A stretch of 64,000 nt of DNA. Source: Pseudoips prasinana. Its lineage: Eukaryota; Arthropoda; Insecta; Lepidoptera; Nolidae. The position numbers were made by a program, and so were the translations under genes. The DNA lies in assembly GCA_951640165.1 (NCBI GenBank), contig OX621254.1, forward strand, positions 25,704,001-25,768,000, read 5' to 3'. The notes beneath the pieces are model-generated. The model saw nothing but the letters and a program-made list of their open reading frames with translations. It was not told the origin of the DNA and searched no databases. Shown here in pieces: positions 29,621-40,916 of the stretch. How positions within the stretch are numbered: position 1 is the stretch's first letter; the number at the start of each line of letters is the position of its first letter.

Positions 29621-30179
29621 TTATCGTATTCGCAAGCTTCGAAGACAGTCGTAATCGGAATTTACCGTTACGTTTGCGAGTTTGAACATTCAACGGAAAG
29701 CGGAGGTTGAAAAGGAATTGCTGCGTATGCTGCCGATGTGGAGAAGATTGCCAAGCAGAGCTGGACGTCTGGACAATAATCTCACAGGGAGTTGGCCTAT
29801 CCTTTTCACTATTTCTCGTTTTCCTCTTCAATTGTGTGCAGCTTAACGCTCCGAAAGTGTCAAAGTAGTATCTTGCTAACGCGTACTATTTTTCCTTTTA
29901 ACTTCACTTCGGCTATTGCGCTATTAAGCATTTGTCACGCATTTTAAACTTAGTTTCAACTCAAACTTTGAACTTGATTTCATTGAGTTATCGAGATTCA
30001 TTTAGTTTACAAGATAAAGACCACGTTATATAATAAAGCGATCTGTGTTCCTTTTTGCTTGTGAAAGTGAATTACCCAGCTCATTAGCAATCTATAATTT
30101 GCTATATTAAGATTAATAGCAAGCTGCAATATTAATCTACCCCAAACTCGTATAATATTAAATTATTTTGGTGATTAAC

Positions 30180-30490
30180 ATTATAATTATTTTGCCAGAT
30201 TGTCAAACCGGCGGCCATTTTGCCTGTCTTACACCAAGTGGCGTCCAGGTGGAACATCAGATCGGCGACTGCAACGGCTGGACTCGATATCCGTGCGTCG
30301 TAACGGTTTGAATAATTTACATAACTACCTTGCCTAATTCATTTTTTTTTCTCTCGCCATGGCTGATGATTTGCTAAAGGGATTACAAAAGAAACGCAGT
30401 ATTATTAAGGGGAGATTAACCAAATTTAAAGATCAATCTCAGACACAAATACTTACAAAAGACACACGAAGAAAGAAAAAGAAAAAATAA
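30180..30490 (+). pseudogene. BEL/Pao-like leader and gag start, truncated
   Basis: 'accaagtggcgtccaggtgg' resembles an LTR/primer-binding junction of BEL/Pao elements. After 130 bp an ATG at 30360 opens MADDLLKGLQKKRSIIKGRL and then TKFKDQ, similar to gag N-termini I associate with BEL/Pao. The frame then runs into K-rich low-complexity sequence and stops at about 30487. Upstream, 29850-30230 may be the LTR. Nothing of pol remains. Confidence 0.45.
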
Positions 30491-30739
30491 GATTTATTCA
30501 AAAATTGCACAGACAATAAAAATATAATATAATAATAAAAATAAAATAAAAACAAAGACACTTGTTGTCCGCGTAAGACTAAAATAGCACCACCTCAGGA
30601 TTTGCTATAACATTAAATATATAAAAGATTCTATAGAATTCTATAGACATTTATACTCGTAGACAACCACAGCATTCAAAGTAACACGGTTAGTAGAGTT
30701 AGTAGTACGGTTTACATTTTAATTTAATATCTCAACTCT

Positions 30740-30945
30740 CATTGTTCCGTAAGTGATCAGCGGAGTTAATCTTATACCTCTAGACACGCGGTTAGTTTTT
30801 TGACAGCTGATCGCTAAAGTAGTGAAAGTATGCCTGCGAAAGATCATGAGACAACAGTCGTTAAGCTATGCCAGAGGTCTACTAGATGGCTTGAACAACT
30901 CCCACATTAGGGTAACTACAGCCCTTACGGTTTCCTTAGGATGTT
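30740..30945 (+). repeat. 5S-SINE variant, plus strand
   Basis: 'ccgtaagtgatcagcggagt' then 'ttgacagctgatcgctaaag', followed by the standard 3' half: 'gacaacagtcgttaagctat', 'ggcttgaacaactcccacat' and 'agggtaactacagccc'. It has the 3' body of the 5S-SINE with the altered middle seen at 28935. Confidence 0.55.
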
Positions 30946-31154
30946 ATACGGCCTTAACGTTTTGAAAAATATCAATAAAGTAAATCAGTTTAATTTGCAA
31001 AATCGCTTGTAAGATATTATAATTTTGTGTTAGGAGTTTCTAATTTAAAAGTCTTTTTTATGTAATTTACAGTAATGTATTAATTTTACTTATATAATAT
31101 ATATATAAAAGAATATGCATACAATCGCAATGTATGCTTACATTTATTTATTAT

Positions 31155-31188
31155 CAGAATTACAAACAAAACCGCGGGCACAGCTAGT
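31155..31188 (+). mobile_element. Helitron 3' end remnant
   Basis: Only 'aaaccgcgggcacagctag' followed by T remains, the terminal hairpin side and CTAG shared by Hel-1 and Hel-2. Confidence 0.5.
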
Positions 31189-31569
31189 TACTTATATATT
31201 CTTAGCTAAAACTGTGAAGTAATAAAGACCTAATGTTACTCTCTGGAAAATAGTCTCTGTGGCAATATCCTAGTAATCAGTGAACCAGCTCACGCTTCCG
31301 GTCCTACCTTTTTAAATTCCGCTCCCCCTTCCAATCGTATTTTCATTACCTTTGAAATGGAATAATCTTCGGTTCACATCGATAGCATTAAAAAGATCCC
31401 AATTAAACTTAGAATATTCCTTTTGTTAGAATACAAATGGTTATGAAACTTACACAGATATCCCATTTGGTTTTATTTTGCTAGTTGAGGCGGTTTTGCC
31501 CACGATTTCGCATTTATTGTACCGAGGAGTTTATTCATGCTTTACCTATGTAATGCAAATTTCAACCTA

Positions 31570-31711
31570 ATTCGTTTAGGTGTTATGCGTGATTGACTTA
31601 GAAATATTAAAATTTTCTTATTTATAGTATTAATAGGATATTCGTTTAGGTGTTTTTGCGTGATTGACTTAGAAATATTAAAATTTTCTTATTTATAGTA
31701 TTAATAGGATT
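31570..31711. repeat. About 72-bp direct duplication
   Basis: 'attcgtttaggtgttatgcg' ... 'tttatagtattaataggat' occurs twice in a row, the second with 'gtgttttt' in place of 'gtgtta'. Near-identical, so recent. Confidence 0.9.
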
Positions 31712-31889
31712 TACTGAATATTATTCTCCACCCGTGGCATAGTCTACGTAAATTATTAGTTTTTTTTTTTCGTATAAAAAGTATGTACTTTTTTGATGGT
31801 GGTACTTACCCCTCAAAAGCGTGCATAAATTTATAATGATCGGTGATTATGATAGATTGATAATATAGCTTTGAGATTCACATTTTACG

Positions 31890-32040
31890 TAAGCAGGTCG
31901 CTTCAGTAATACACAGAGTAAGGGAAAGCACCAATAGCATTCTGAGGGTATTTGCAGAGAGAGTCGATGGACCTACAATCGGTAGGTTTGTCAAGTTTGC
32001 CATGCATGGAGCTTGTAAAATCTTCCTGTTCAAGTAATAT
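31890..32040 (+). pseudogene. LINE C-terminal fragment
   Basis: The frame reads RVRESTNSILRVFAERVDGP and continues TIGRFVKF before stopping. This is the kind of C-terminal sequence (S-N-ILR-A-R-DS-R) found at the end of the LINE type seen at 23842. No upstream reverse transcriptase. Confidence 0.45.
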
Positions 32041-32277
32041 TATTAAGTGTGCTGTTTAGTATTTTGTTAGGTGTTGATGTTTGTTCAGTTACATTGGTAG
32101 CTTGAGTTCTTTAAGAGCTTACTATTGTATGTAAGCACGTTAAGCGAGTTCACCTTGGTTTGTAAAATAATATATATTTATATACTATAATTGGTTTTTT
32201 TCGGTACTTTAAATGCTTTGAAAGTGGTCCCATAGAAGATTTGTTTAAAGTTGTACACAAAATTTGAAGTTGGTTGC

Positions 32278-32350
32278 TTTTCATCATCATCATGAGAGCC
32301 GAAAGATGACCACTTCTGTACAAAGGTCTCCCCAAAAGATAAGATTTCCT
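32278..32350 (-). repeat. RTE-like 3' tail fragment, minus strand
   Basis: 'tttcatcatcatcatgagag' then 'ccgaaagatgaccacttctg' 'tacaaaggtctccccaaaag' is a diverged reverse complement of the RTE 3' end. Confidence 0.55.
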
Positions 32351-33044
32351 TGTATAAGTACGCAGAAAGAGGTTGCTGCCCATTCTTAGGGAGATATTCC
32401 CTGGGATCGACTCCTACGCCCAAAGGGTTGAAATGGTACACTTAATTATTTGACACGTTCTATACAAGATAATAGTCACCTAATAAAACGGATATTATAA
32501 TATTGTTTTTATTTACATAGATACATACATAGACTCACGCCTGTTTCTCAGAGGGGTAGGCAGAGACAACGGATTTCCATTTGTCACGATCTTTGCACAC
32601 ATCTTTTGCCTCGATTACTGTCATTATATTCTTCTTTTTTTTATTTATATGTATTTTTTATTAAACTTATATTCCTAGTCCTACCAACCTATAAAGTTTT
32701 GCTTTTTGTTCAATCTTCCCTACCAATTATTTGTTTTCTTAGATTATTAAATATATATTATACGTAGATTTTATATTTAACCCTTTAATAAACAACGAAC
32801 TCATCTAAACCAATCGTGTCCCAACAAAATTTAATATAATATCGTTAACCCTCCACAGCGCGCGTGACACAAAAATTAACAGTGTGTCGAATCAGTAACA
32901 CAGCTCACGTGTCCAGCTCGTACCTCTTTGTCGTTTAGTTTCTTGGTGTATGGTGTAAGTTACAAGAGTCAACCACAAATATATGAATACTGTTTTGAAA
33001 AACATACAACAGCCTTCAAGTTTTCTTTATGACAAAAATCTCTC

Positions 33045-33300
33045 ATAGCTAGATGGTCTCACCAATCCGTAAGCGATCGGCGTGGTTAAGCATCGAGGCT
33101 CGCGGTCAGTCCATATATGGGTGATTGCCAAAGTGGTTTAATTTCTGAGCGTCTCCGTGCTTTGGAGGGCACGTTAAGCTGTCGGTCCCGGTTATAGCCT
33201 TTAGGCAACAGTCGTTAAGCCATGTCAAAGTCCTACTGCGGCGGCTTGAACAACTATGAAACTAGGGTAACCACTGCCCATGATATAAGTAAGTAAGTAC
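33045..33300 (+). repeat. 5S-SINE, plus strand, best copy
   Basis: 'agctagatggtctcaccaat', 'ccgtaagcgatcggcgtggt', 'taagcatcgaggctcgcggt', 'cagtccatatatgggtgatt', 'gccaaagtggtttaatttct', 'gagcgtctccgtgctttgga', 'gggcacgttaagctgtcggt', 'cccggttatagcctttaggc', 'aacagtcgttaagccatgtc', 'ggcggcttgaacaactatga', 'gggtaaccactgcccatgat', then a short 'aagtaagtaagta' tail. The first part follows 5S rRNA (the 'gttaagca' A-box region and the 'ggtcagt..atgggtga' C-box region). A 5S-derived internal promoter would mean TFIIIA-dependent Pol III transcription (inference). Confidence 0.8.
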
Positions 33301-33814
33301 GACAAAAAAATATATCTGAGACCATTATAAAAGCATTACCTACCGAAAAAAAAGGATAATCAAAATTGGTTCTTAAACTACGGAAAAATCATGTAACATA
33401 CGCACAAATACAACATACGATCGAATTGATCATTTGGGGTCAGTTAAAAACTTATAAATATCACACAGCGCCATCTAGCCCAAACTAAGCAAAGCTTAGA
33501 CTATGGAAAACACAAAGACAGCACAGATTTTTTTTTTAATTTGCTATAAGTACCGGGACACCGGGACTATCGGCTTTTATTAGAACATGTTCTCTCTTAC
33601 TCGGAATAATCATTCAACTAACCAGACCCCATAGGATGTTTTAGTTTGTACACAAAGTTAGTTTGCTGCTGATGCATTCTCTATCCATTACACTCGTAAT
33701 CTGAGAGAATAGACGCAAGACCGGTAGTTCTAGATACTCCCCGAGCCTCTACAACCACCTGTTTCTAGACTCTGGGCTGCTACTAGGTGTCCTTATCCCA
33801 TTCCAATAATTCTT

Positions 33815-34085
33815 TACGGCCACATCATCATCATAATTCTAGCTGAAATAACTACACTGCTGGGCAAGCCTCCCCCAAGAATAATCTTTTGGGAATGCCA
33901 TAATCGCCATGTTTGGCAGACGGGTTGGCGATCGCAGTAAGATGGTAATAGTAGTCACTACTTAGAAGAAAGCTGCTACCCATTCTCTAGTAGATAATTA
34001 TGCCCTTGGGTCGACTTGTACGCCCCCCCACGGCATCATATGGAGAGAGTTCTGATATTTGCCACCGCTACCACACACCAATATG
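33815..34085. repeat. LINE-U-like 3' segment
   Basis: 'catcatcatcataattctag' 'ctgaaataactacactgctg' 'ggcaagcctcccccaagaat' followed by 'ggcgatcgcagtaagatggt' and 'tgctacccattctctagtag', which matches the layout of the segments at 3641 and 42540. Fairly diverged. Confidence 0.5.
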
Positions 34086-34670
34086 TAAGCTTTATGGCCT
34101 AAGGATAATTTTAATCCTTTAATTTCAGATAAACACGCTGCATTGCCTAAAGAGGCAAACGTAGTTAAAAAATATCATAATTTATATCCCGCTTTCACTT
34201 TTAACTTGTGCCCTCATTCATCTCTCTACAATATCGCCGGTTGAAACTTGTACCAAAGTTTCAAGTATCCTACTTTGTAAAACGCTGTATTTGAAATTCT
34301 AGCGAAACTAGAACTTTTACTGGTACTTTATTTAATATTTTTTTTAATTGTACGTAGTTTTTAATTCGATTGCCTTTTGGTTAACTGGTTGCAGTTGCAA
34401 GCTCGTATGGGGGAGAATTACCTCTCTTGAATAATTTATCCGTGAATTTATTAATGTTGCTGGATTTTACTGTGATTGTTGATTAATATTAATTAACTGT
34501 TTACCGCAAAAGTGGTTTCATTTCTGAGCGTCTCTATATTTTGGAGTGTATATTAAGGGCATTGGATAGTTTGAATGTATGAAAAAAAACATTTTTCTAG
34601 ACCTCAAAGAATATTCTCTGACCAAATTGGAAATGATCTCAAGATAAGTCTGATCAGAAGTACCCTTCTA

Positions 34671-34970
34671 CCCTTTTTAGGGTTCCGTATCCAAAAGGTA
34701 AAACGGGACCCTATTACTAAGACTTCGCTGTCTGTCTGACTGTCTGTCTGTCCGTCTGTCACCAGGCTGTATCTCATGAACCGTGAAAGTTAGACAGTTG
34801 AAATTTCCACAGATGATGTATTTCTGTTGCCGGTATAACAAAAAATAATAAAAAATATTTAAGGGGGCTCCCATACAACAAACGTGAATTTTTTACTCGT
34901 TTTTATAGATAATGGTACGGAACCCTTCGTTTGCGAGTCCGACTCGCACTTGGCCGCTTTTTTTTGCTTT
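34671..34970. mobile_element. PR repeat, about 300 bp
   Basis: Begins 'tttagggttccgtatccaaa' and ends 'taatggtacggaacccttcg' 'tttgcgagtccgactcgcac' 'ttggccgc'. The two GGGTTCCGTA motifs face each other. Inside is a tgtc/gtct microsatellite (34728-34760) and 'gaaatttccacagatgatgt'. Found in several copies in this window. It is non-coding, possibly a non-autonomous DNA element; class uncertain. Confidence 0.6.
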
Positions 34971-35600
34971 AGTTCAAACGACATCAAACATAACAGCAAC
35001 ACAATGGTGTGAATATCTTCGGTTACTCATCCTCTTATGGGTTTTGTCCAGCAGTGGATGATATCAAGCTGATTATCATATTATACTCAACGTTTTATAT
35101 AAGTTACGGCTTACTAAACAAATTGTATATAGCGCGATAGGTTTGTTCTCGAGAAATTAGATTACTTGAGTTTCGGAACATCATTTAATTGTAAAACTGC
35201 TAACTTAATAATAATACCCACACAAATTTACTAATGAAATGATCTCATCAACCCACGCTCTTAAAATTCTATTTCGGCCTTGACATTTGTGTCAAATTAT
35301 AAGCCAATGTTTGTGGGAACTCACAACTCACTCATCATAAGGTATAATCCTGTTGTAACTCTGATTAATAACGCTTTTAATACTTAGGTAATTAATTGAA
35401 TACTAAATGGTGACAATGATATATATAATTATATAAAACTGGTGGAAATATAGGATCACTTTGTTTAATTAAGTATTCGTAAAGGGATTGGTGACGCAGA
35501 TAAACAGGATTTATGTAAATCGCGGCAAACATTTTTTTTAATTACTGTCAGTTCTTTTGTTTTGTATCAAATTTTAGTTGTATAGCATTTTAACCGACTT
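34971..35600. other. AT-rich stretch, no gene seen
   Basis: A short LINE-U-like tail (tgtccagcagtggatgatat) lies at 35046-35066. Otherwise I can match nothing. Confidence 0.4.
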
Positions 35601-35611
35601 AAAAGAAATGG

Positions 35612-37911
35612 GTTTTATTTTATTTATTTTATTTATTTATTTATTACAGATATCTTATTGCTAACAGATGATTCCAAGCACAATAAGTGATACAATCATA
35701 ATAATTTATATACATAATCTATAGGTACTATACTATACTATAATAAGCTAATTAATTAACCATGTTAAAAAAAAATAAAGTGAAAAGTTTTCTAATATTA
35801 TGTATCTACTGCATAATATTAGAAAAAGATAAAATTGTAATAAGAAGTTACTGTATACTGCTCTCAATAGTCAATGCCTCAATGTGACGTCCTGCAACGG
35901 TTAGGAACGCATTTTCCGTGCATGAGAATATATCTATTGTTGAGTCATTCTCGATATCATTGATATAGCGAACTGCGCGGGACAGAGGTGCATTTCGGGC
36001 TAGATTTGTTCGAGCGGCCGGCACCGCCAATAGGTTATGTTAACGTCGCGCCTGGACAAAGTATGTCCTGTGTCGCGGCACACGGAACTGTAATAGTGCC
36101 AATAGTAAAGAGTTATATGTGTAACCACGCATTAACCTGAAGAAATACGTGACTAATGCAATGTTACGTCGTACTGCTAACATACGATAGTCCACCATAC
36201 CCACGATATAAAGTGTTGGATATAAATACGGATAATAATAATATAATCTTTTGAACAAATAGCGTACAAATGATTTCTGTATTTTTTCGACTTTTTGTAT
36301 GTACTGAACTTGATAGGGATTCCATATCACTGAATTAGTCTCGAGTGTGGTACGAACGTACGCGTTATATAAGGTACACAAAGTTTTACGATTACAAAAG
36401 CTTCTAGACTGTCTCAGAACAAATCCTAGGCTTTTCCGCGATTTATCACAGAGTTTGCAAATATTATCATGGTAAGTTAATTGGCTATCAAACCATGTGC
36501 CCAAATCTTTTACGGTGTCCGCTCTTTTCACAATCGTATTGTGTAGTGTATAGTTTTTGTGTATTGGGAAACGTGCGCGACTATAAGACACAATCACACA
36601 TTTGTTTGAATTGAGACATAAACTATTCTGATAGCTCCACTCAATTACACTGTCGATGTCACTTTGTAATAGGTCGCAATCGGATGGTGTATCAATTGGC
36701 AGTGCCAATTTGACATCATCTGCAAACATTAGACATGTGCTATATTTTATATTAGATGGTAAGTCGTTTATTAATATTAAGAAAAGTAATGGGCCCAGAC
36801 AACTACCTTGCCCAATACCTGAATTAACAGTATATTCTTCAGATTTGCAGTTTTGGTATTGAACATACTGTTTACGATTTCTTAGGTAATTTGAAAGAAA
36901 GTGAACAAGATTTTTTGAAAAGCCTATATTTGCTAGTTTGTAAAGTAGGACATCATTTTGGATCTGATCAAACGCCTTTTGGAAATCAAAATAAGCCACG
37001 TCGACCTGCCTTTTAGCATCAATTCCGTTCGAAATGAGCGTTGAAATATTAATAAGATTGCTAGTTGTGGAACGCCCAGGTAAAAACCCATGTTGTTCAT
37101 CACAAAACCAACCATTTAATTGTTTATATATTAGTGTATATAAAGTGGACTCCATAACCTTACCAAATACTGACAGAACTGCCACGGCCCTGTAATTTTG
37201 AATTTCAGACTTAGATCCTGCCTTGTGTATGGGTATAACTTTGGTAGTTTTCCATACGAGCGGATAAATTTGTTGTTGGAGAGATAATTTAAATATGTGC
37301 CATAGAGGCTCAACAAAGATTTCATAACAGTCTCGGACAATTATTTGTGGTACACCATCAGGCCCTTGAGTGAATTTTGCTTTAAGTTTTTTTAGGGCGA
37401 TGCGTATATCGTTCTTTTGCACACTGTCCACAATAACGTGAATGTCCGGTGCGAGGCTGGGTGGGGGCGACATTGAGGCGGCGGCCAGCGCTGCGAGCGG
37501 ATCTAATGTCGGCGCATTCGATAAATAAACACTTTTAAAGAACGATGCGAATGCATCTGCTACTTGCTGTGGATTAGACATTCCAAATGTTGAGGGTTCA
37601 TTCGATTTCCTGTTTTGTTTAATATAGTGCCAAAAACTACCGGGATCTTGCAATATATTATTTTCAATATTTTTATAGTGAGTTGTGAAAGTTGTCGCGA
37701 GTAACGATTTAAATTGTTTACGAAAGTAGGTAAAGAACGCGTAATATAGTTGGTTGTTTGTTTTTTTATAGAGTGTGTGATAATAAGATTTTAAATGTAA
37801 ACATTTTATAGTTTGTGAGTTATACCAATCTGGATAATGACCACGTATGTTTCGTTTTATATTGTTTGGAACTAATTCGTCAAATAATTTATTTAAGATG
37901 TTATAAATCAA
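35612..37911 (-). pseudogene. 5'-truncated LINE reverse transcriptase with one in-frame stop
   Basis: Minus-strand non-LTR reverse transcriptase. The frame is open from about 37911 down to TAA at 36040-36042, and the same frame continues for a further 60 or so residues to 35848, so a single nonsense codon splits it. It has no endonuclease domain: the open frame begins (no ATG) in the linker before the RT and the sequence before it is unrelated, a 5' truncation. RT motifs in order: KVIPIHKAGSKSEIQNYRAV; GFLPGRST; VAYFDFQKAFDQI (first Asp of the site); GIGQGSCLGPLLFLILINDL; FADD (catalytic pair); DLGTWFD. All catalytic Asp residues are present. The 3' UTR ends in a tttatttatt-type run at about 35612-35648, i.e. 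(TAAA)n on the minus strand. I would place it near jockey/CR1-type LINEs, clade not assigned. Confidence 0.9.
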
Positions 37912-38039
37912 CGGTTATAATATATAATCATATCAACGGTATGTTTTTGTTGTTTTTTTATAATAATTCTTTTTTTATTTTATGGGAAACTCATATATTA
38001 TGTTCTGTACTCAACGGTAGTCATTTGTAATAGTAAGTA

Positions 38040-38150
38040 ACATTTATGTTGTTGTTGTTATTTAACATTTATTGTAAAACACACACACATCCACACACAA
38101 ACACATTTATTATAAAAGTGTGTGTGTGGATCTGTGTTTGTATATAACTA
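38040..38150. repeat. AC-rich inverted repeat
   Basis: 'aaaacacacacacatccaca' is followed about 35 bases later by 'gtgtgtgtgtggatctgtgt'; the two halves pair around an AT loop (atttattataaaa). Confidence 0.6.
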
Positions 38151-38239
38151 AATATTCTGTTAATATTTCAATATCTAATGAGCAATATATTCGCGTTTCT
38201 TGTATGGAAGCCCATTCAATACTTATTTTATTCCTTTTT

Positions 38240-38430
38240 TTGTATTAATTTTGTTGTAATAGGGGCAACAGAAATAAATTATCTATGAAAATTTCAACAG
38301 TCTAACACGGAATTTGTCAATATTCTGACTATCACGATTCAGGAGGTACAGTCTGGTGGCAGACCGACAGACAGCGAAGTCACTACGACTAGGGTCTCGT
38401 TTTACCCTTTGAGTACACAATCCTAAAAAC
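38240..38430 (-). repeat. PR repeat fragment, reversed
   Basis: 'ggggcaacagaaataaatta', 'gaaaatttcaacagtctaac', 'cagacagcgaagtcactacg' and 'gggtctcgttttaccctttg' are diverged reverse complements of the 34671 copy's interior. Confidence 0.5.
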
Positions 38431-38975
38431 CACCATTAACGAACTTACATTATTTGTGCCGTAAAAGGTGTATTAATATTACTAGGAACACCGACCAAAT
38501 TACAATTAAGTTACTTTTAATTCGTGAGTACTGGGTATTATTTCATTTGTCAATTATAAATTTACTTCAGTTTAAATTCACTGTTGACAACAATAGTGTC
38601 TTAATGACAGAGAACAATAGTTTCCAAATTACCCTGTGTGTAAACAAGACAACACTATATTTTTTCGTTGGCCTTTAATGAAGTGTGGCCAGTCCTGGCT
38701 ACACTAAATTCCAGGGCAGCTAACAGGGTGTTTTAATTTACCACTTTACATCATTACCCTCATCATGTCAAATAAAATAAAAATAAAAAAGGTTTTTATT
38801 CACGACTTTAAAAAAGGGCTTGTAAATAGTCTTAATTATTTATAGGTAGTCAGACGAAAGACGTCCACAACTGGACCATCATTTGGATTTTGATATTTAT
38901 TTACCATTTTTATTTCACCCCCAAGTCCTTTTCATTAGTCATGACAAGTAATACATTATGCTGTGTTTGTATGTA

Positions 38976-39110
38976 CAGACGCCAGCACACCAAGCTACCC
39001 CAATCAGTCAAATTTCCTCAATTGAAAGTGAACTTTATGCTTATGGGATAAAGTTGAAAATCTATAAAAGAAATTTGACATATTGGGGTAGCTGGATGTG
39101 CTGGCGTCTG
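38976..39110. mobile_element. MITE-2, intact, 135 bp
   Basis: Inverted ends 'cagacgccagcacaccaagc' and 'gctggatgtgctggcgtctg', with TA on both sides (38974-38975, 39111-39112). The ends continue through 'taccccaat'/'attggggta' and 'caaattt'/'aaatttg', giving about 40-bp inverted repeats. Non-coding; Tc1/mariner-type by its TA target. Confidence 0.85.
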
Positions 39111-39243
39111 TACGTAGGTAAGTATGAATAATAAAATGTTTGCTTCAGCACCGATAGCTTTTAAAATAGTAATTCTGAGAATCAATTGAATGGAAAAACT
39201 GAGCGTCATTTACAACCTCATTAAGTACGCAATCGATCGCCAA

Positions 39244-39355
39244 TCACACTAATATTATAAAGGCGAAAGTTTTACTTCTTCACGTCTAAACGACTGAAGA
39301 GATTTTAAAATTTGGTATGCAGTTTAACGCGGGTAAAACCGCGGGGGACAGCTAG
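39244..39355 (+). mobile_element. Hel-1 deletion derivative, 112 bp
   Basis: Both ends intact (TCACACTAATATTATAAAGG and 'gcgggggacagctag'), flanked by A and T. Deletions removed part of the 'gtgagtgtgtatgtttg' section and the section between 'ttggtatg' and 'cagtttaacg'. A very short Helitron, preserving only terminal signals. Confidence 0.85.
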
Positions 39356-39417
39356 TAAATCAATATTTATGAGGGAGAATGGTCGATGAATATGCTTCCG
39401 TAGGTAGATTTAAATAA

Positions 39418-40135
39418 AACCGGCCAAGTGCGAGTCGGACTCGCCCATGAAGGGTTCCGTAGCAGCAAATATTTCAATTGATTAAATGAAAGCAAAATTG
39501 CGGTTTACGATTTATGACGTATTAAAAAAAAAATTCTTACTAGATCTCGTTCAAACCAATTGTCGTTGTTAGTTTGCATGGTAATGTACATCATATATTT
39601 TTTTTAGTTTTATCATTCTCTTATCTTAGAAGTTACAGGGGGGGGGGGGGGGCACTCATTTTACTACTTTGCAAGTGTCTCTCGCGCAAACTATTCAGTT
39701 TAGAAAAAAATGATATTAGAAACCTTAATGTTATTTTTGAAGACCTATCCATAGATACCCCACATGTGTGGGCTGATGAATTTTTGAAGTTATACTTCTT
39801 TTGGCGCGATGGAGAAAGATGATGAGAGTGAATTTTTATGATGCGCGCGCACACCGACTGCAAAAAAATTAACAGCATGAAGTTAGTTCTAGGTGGTATG
39901 AGAGTGAATTTTTACGATGCGCGCGCATCGTAAAAATAACAGCATGACGTTAGTTCTAGGTGGTATGAAAATTGATAACTATGTTCAAGTTGTATATTAA
40001 GAAGTATAACTTCTAACGCGTGTACATAAGTACACACAAGTTCTTTTTTTTCACGGCTGTTCTATGTATGGGGAACAAACATGACGAATCTATAAGGGTT
40101 CCGTTTTTTGCCATTTGGCTACGGAACCCTAAAAA
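39418..40135 (+). mobile_element. PR repeat, long form
   Basis: Begins 'aaaaccggccaagtgcgagt' 'cggactcgcccatgaagggt' 'tccgtagcag' and ends 'tataagggttccgttttttg' 'ccatttggctacggaaccct'. The interior includes a G-run (39639-39652), 'gacctatccatagatacccc' and duplicated 'agcatgakgttagttctagg'. No intact frame. Related to the copy at 41570-42355. Confidence 0.65.
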
Positions 40136-40419
40136 TGGCCCCATTTAAAATTTTCTATTTACTGGAACGTTCAGTTTCAACATAGCTAAAAGTATTTGAA
40201 CGGAATCTAATAAAGTATATTTGTGTTTTATTAGAAGTTAAATAGATGAAGTACTTCTTCATCTATACTTTGGCCTTTACCGTAAGGCATTTTGATAAAA
40301 CAATTTTCATAAGGTTGATCTTATTTTCAGTGACAATTATGGAAATAAGTATACATAAGTACGCTTACACACCTCTAACTTGAATTCTATTTCTATATTT
40401 GCCTGTTTTTTGTAAAATT

Positions 40420-40685
40420 ATAATAATATCATCTTGAGGCATTATTCACACACGGCCATCTGATCCCAAACTAAGCAAAGCTTGTACTATGAAAATCAGA
40501 TAACTGATAATTATATTACATATACTACTTATGTTTTGTTAATACATACTTATATATATAATTATACATGGACTCAGGAAAAACAGATATGTTCGTGTAC
40601 ACAAATATTTGTCCTGGGTGGGAATCGAACTAGCGACCTGCGGCGTGAAAAGCAAGCACTTACGAGTACTAACTGGCCCGTCAAA
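40420..40685 (-). repeat. SINE-A, minus strand
   Basis: From 'ataataatatcatcttgagg' through 'tcccaaactaagcaaagctt' and 'gtcctgggtgggaatcgaac' to 'ggcgtgaaaagcaagcactt'. The A-box end is damaged (acgagtactaactggcccg). Confidence 0.9.
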
Positions 40686-40916
40686 TTGATCTCAATAATA
40701 CGGAGCAGACAGATAGACAAATAGAACTAGGCTTTATACCTCATCACCCCTTTGGCGGGAGTTAATTAATGGCTAATAATTTATACTGGATATAAAATAA
40801 CATTAGATAGGTATTTGAAAAGCTGTTTTCGTAATGCCTAACAATCCACCTACAAAGCCCAATGTTTATCCCTAATTTTCTAAATTACTATGCAAAACCA
40901 CACATTGTGTTGAGTG

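Noticed and set aside
39633..39878. Frames around the G-run in the PR repeat
   Set aside because: They depend on a homopolymer and are not shared by the second PR copy.
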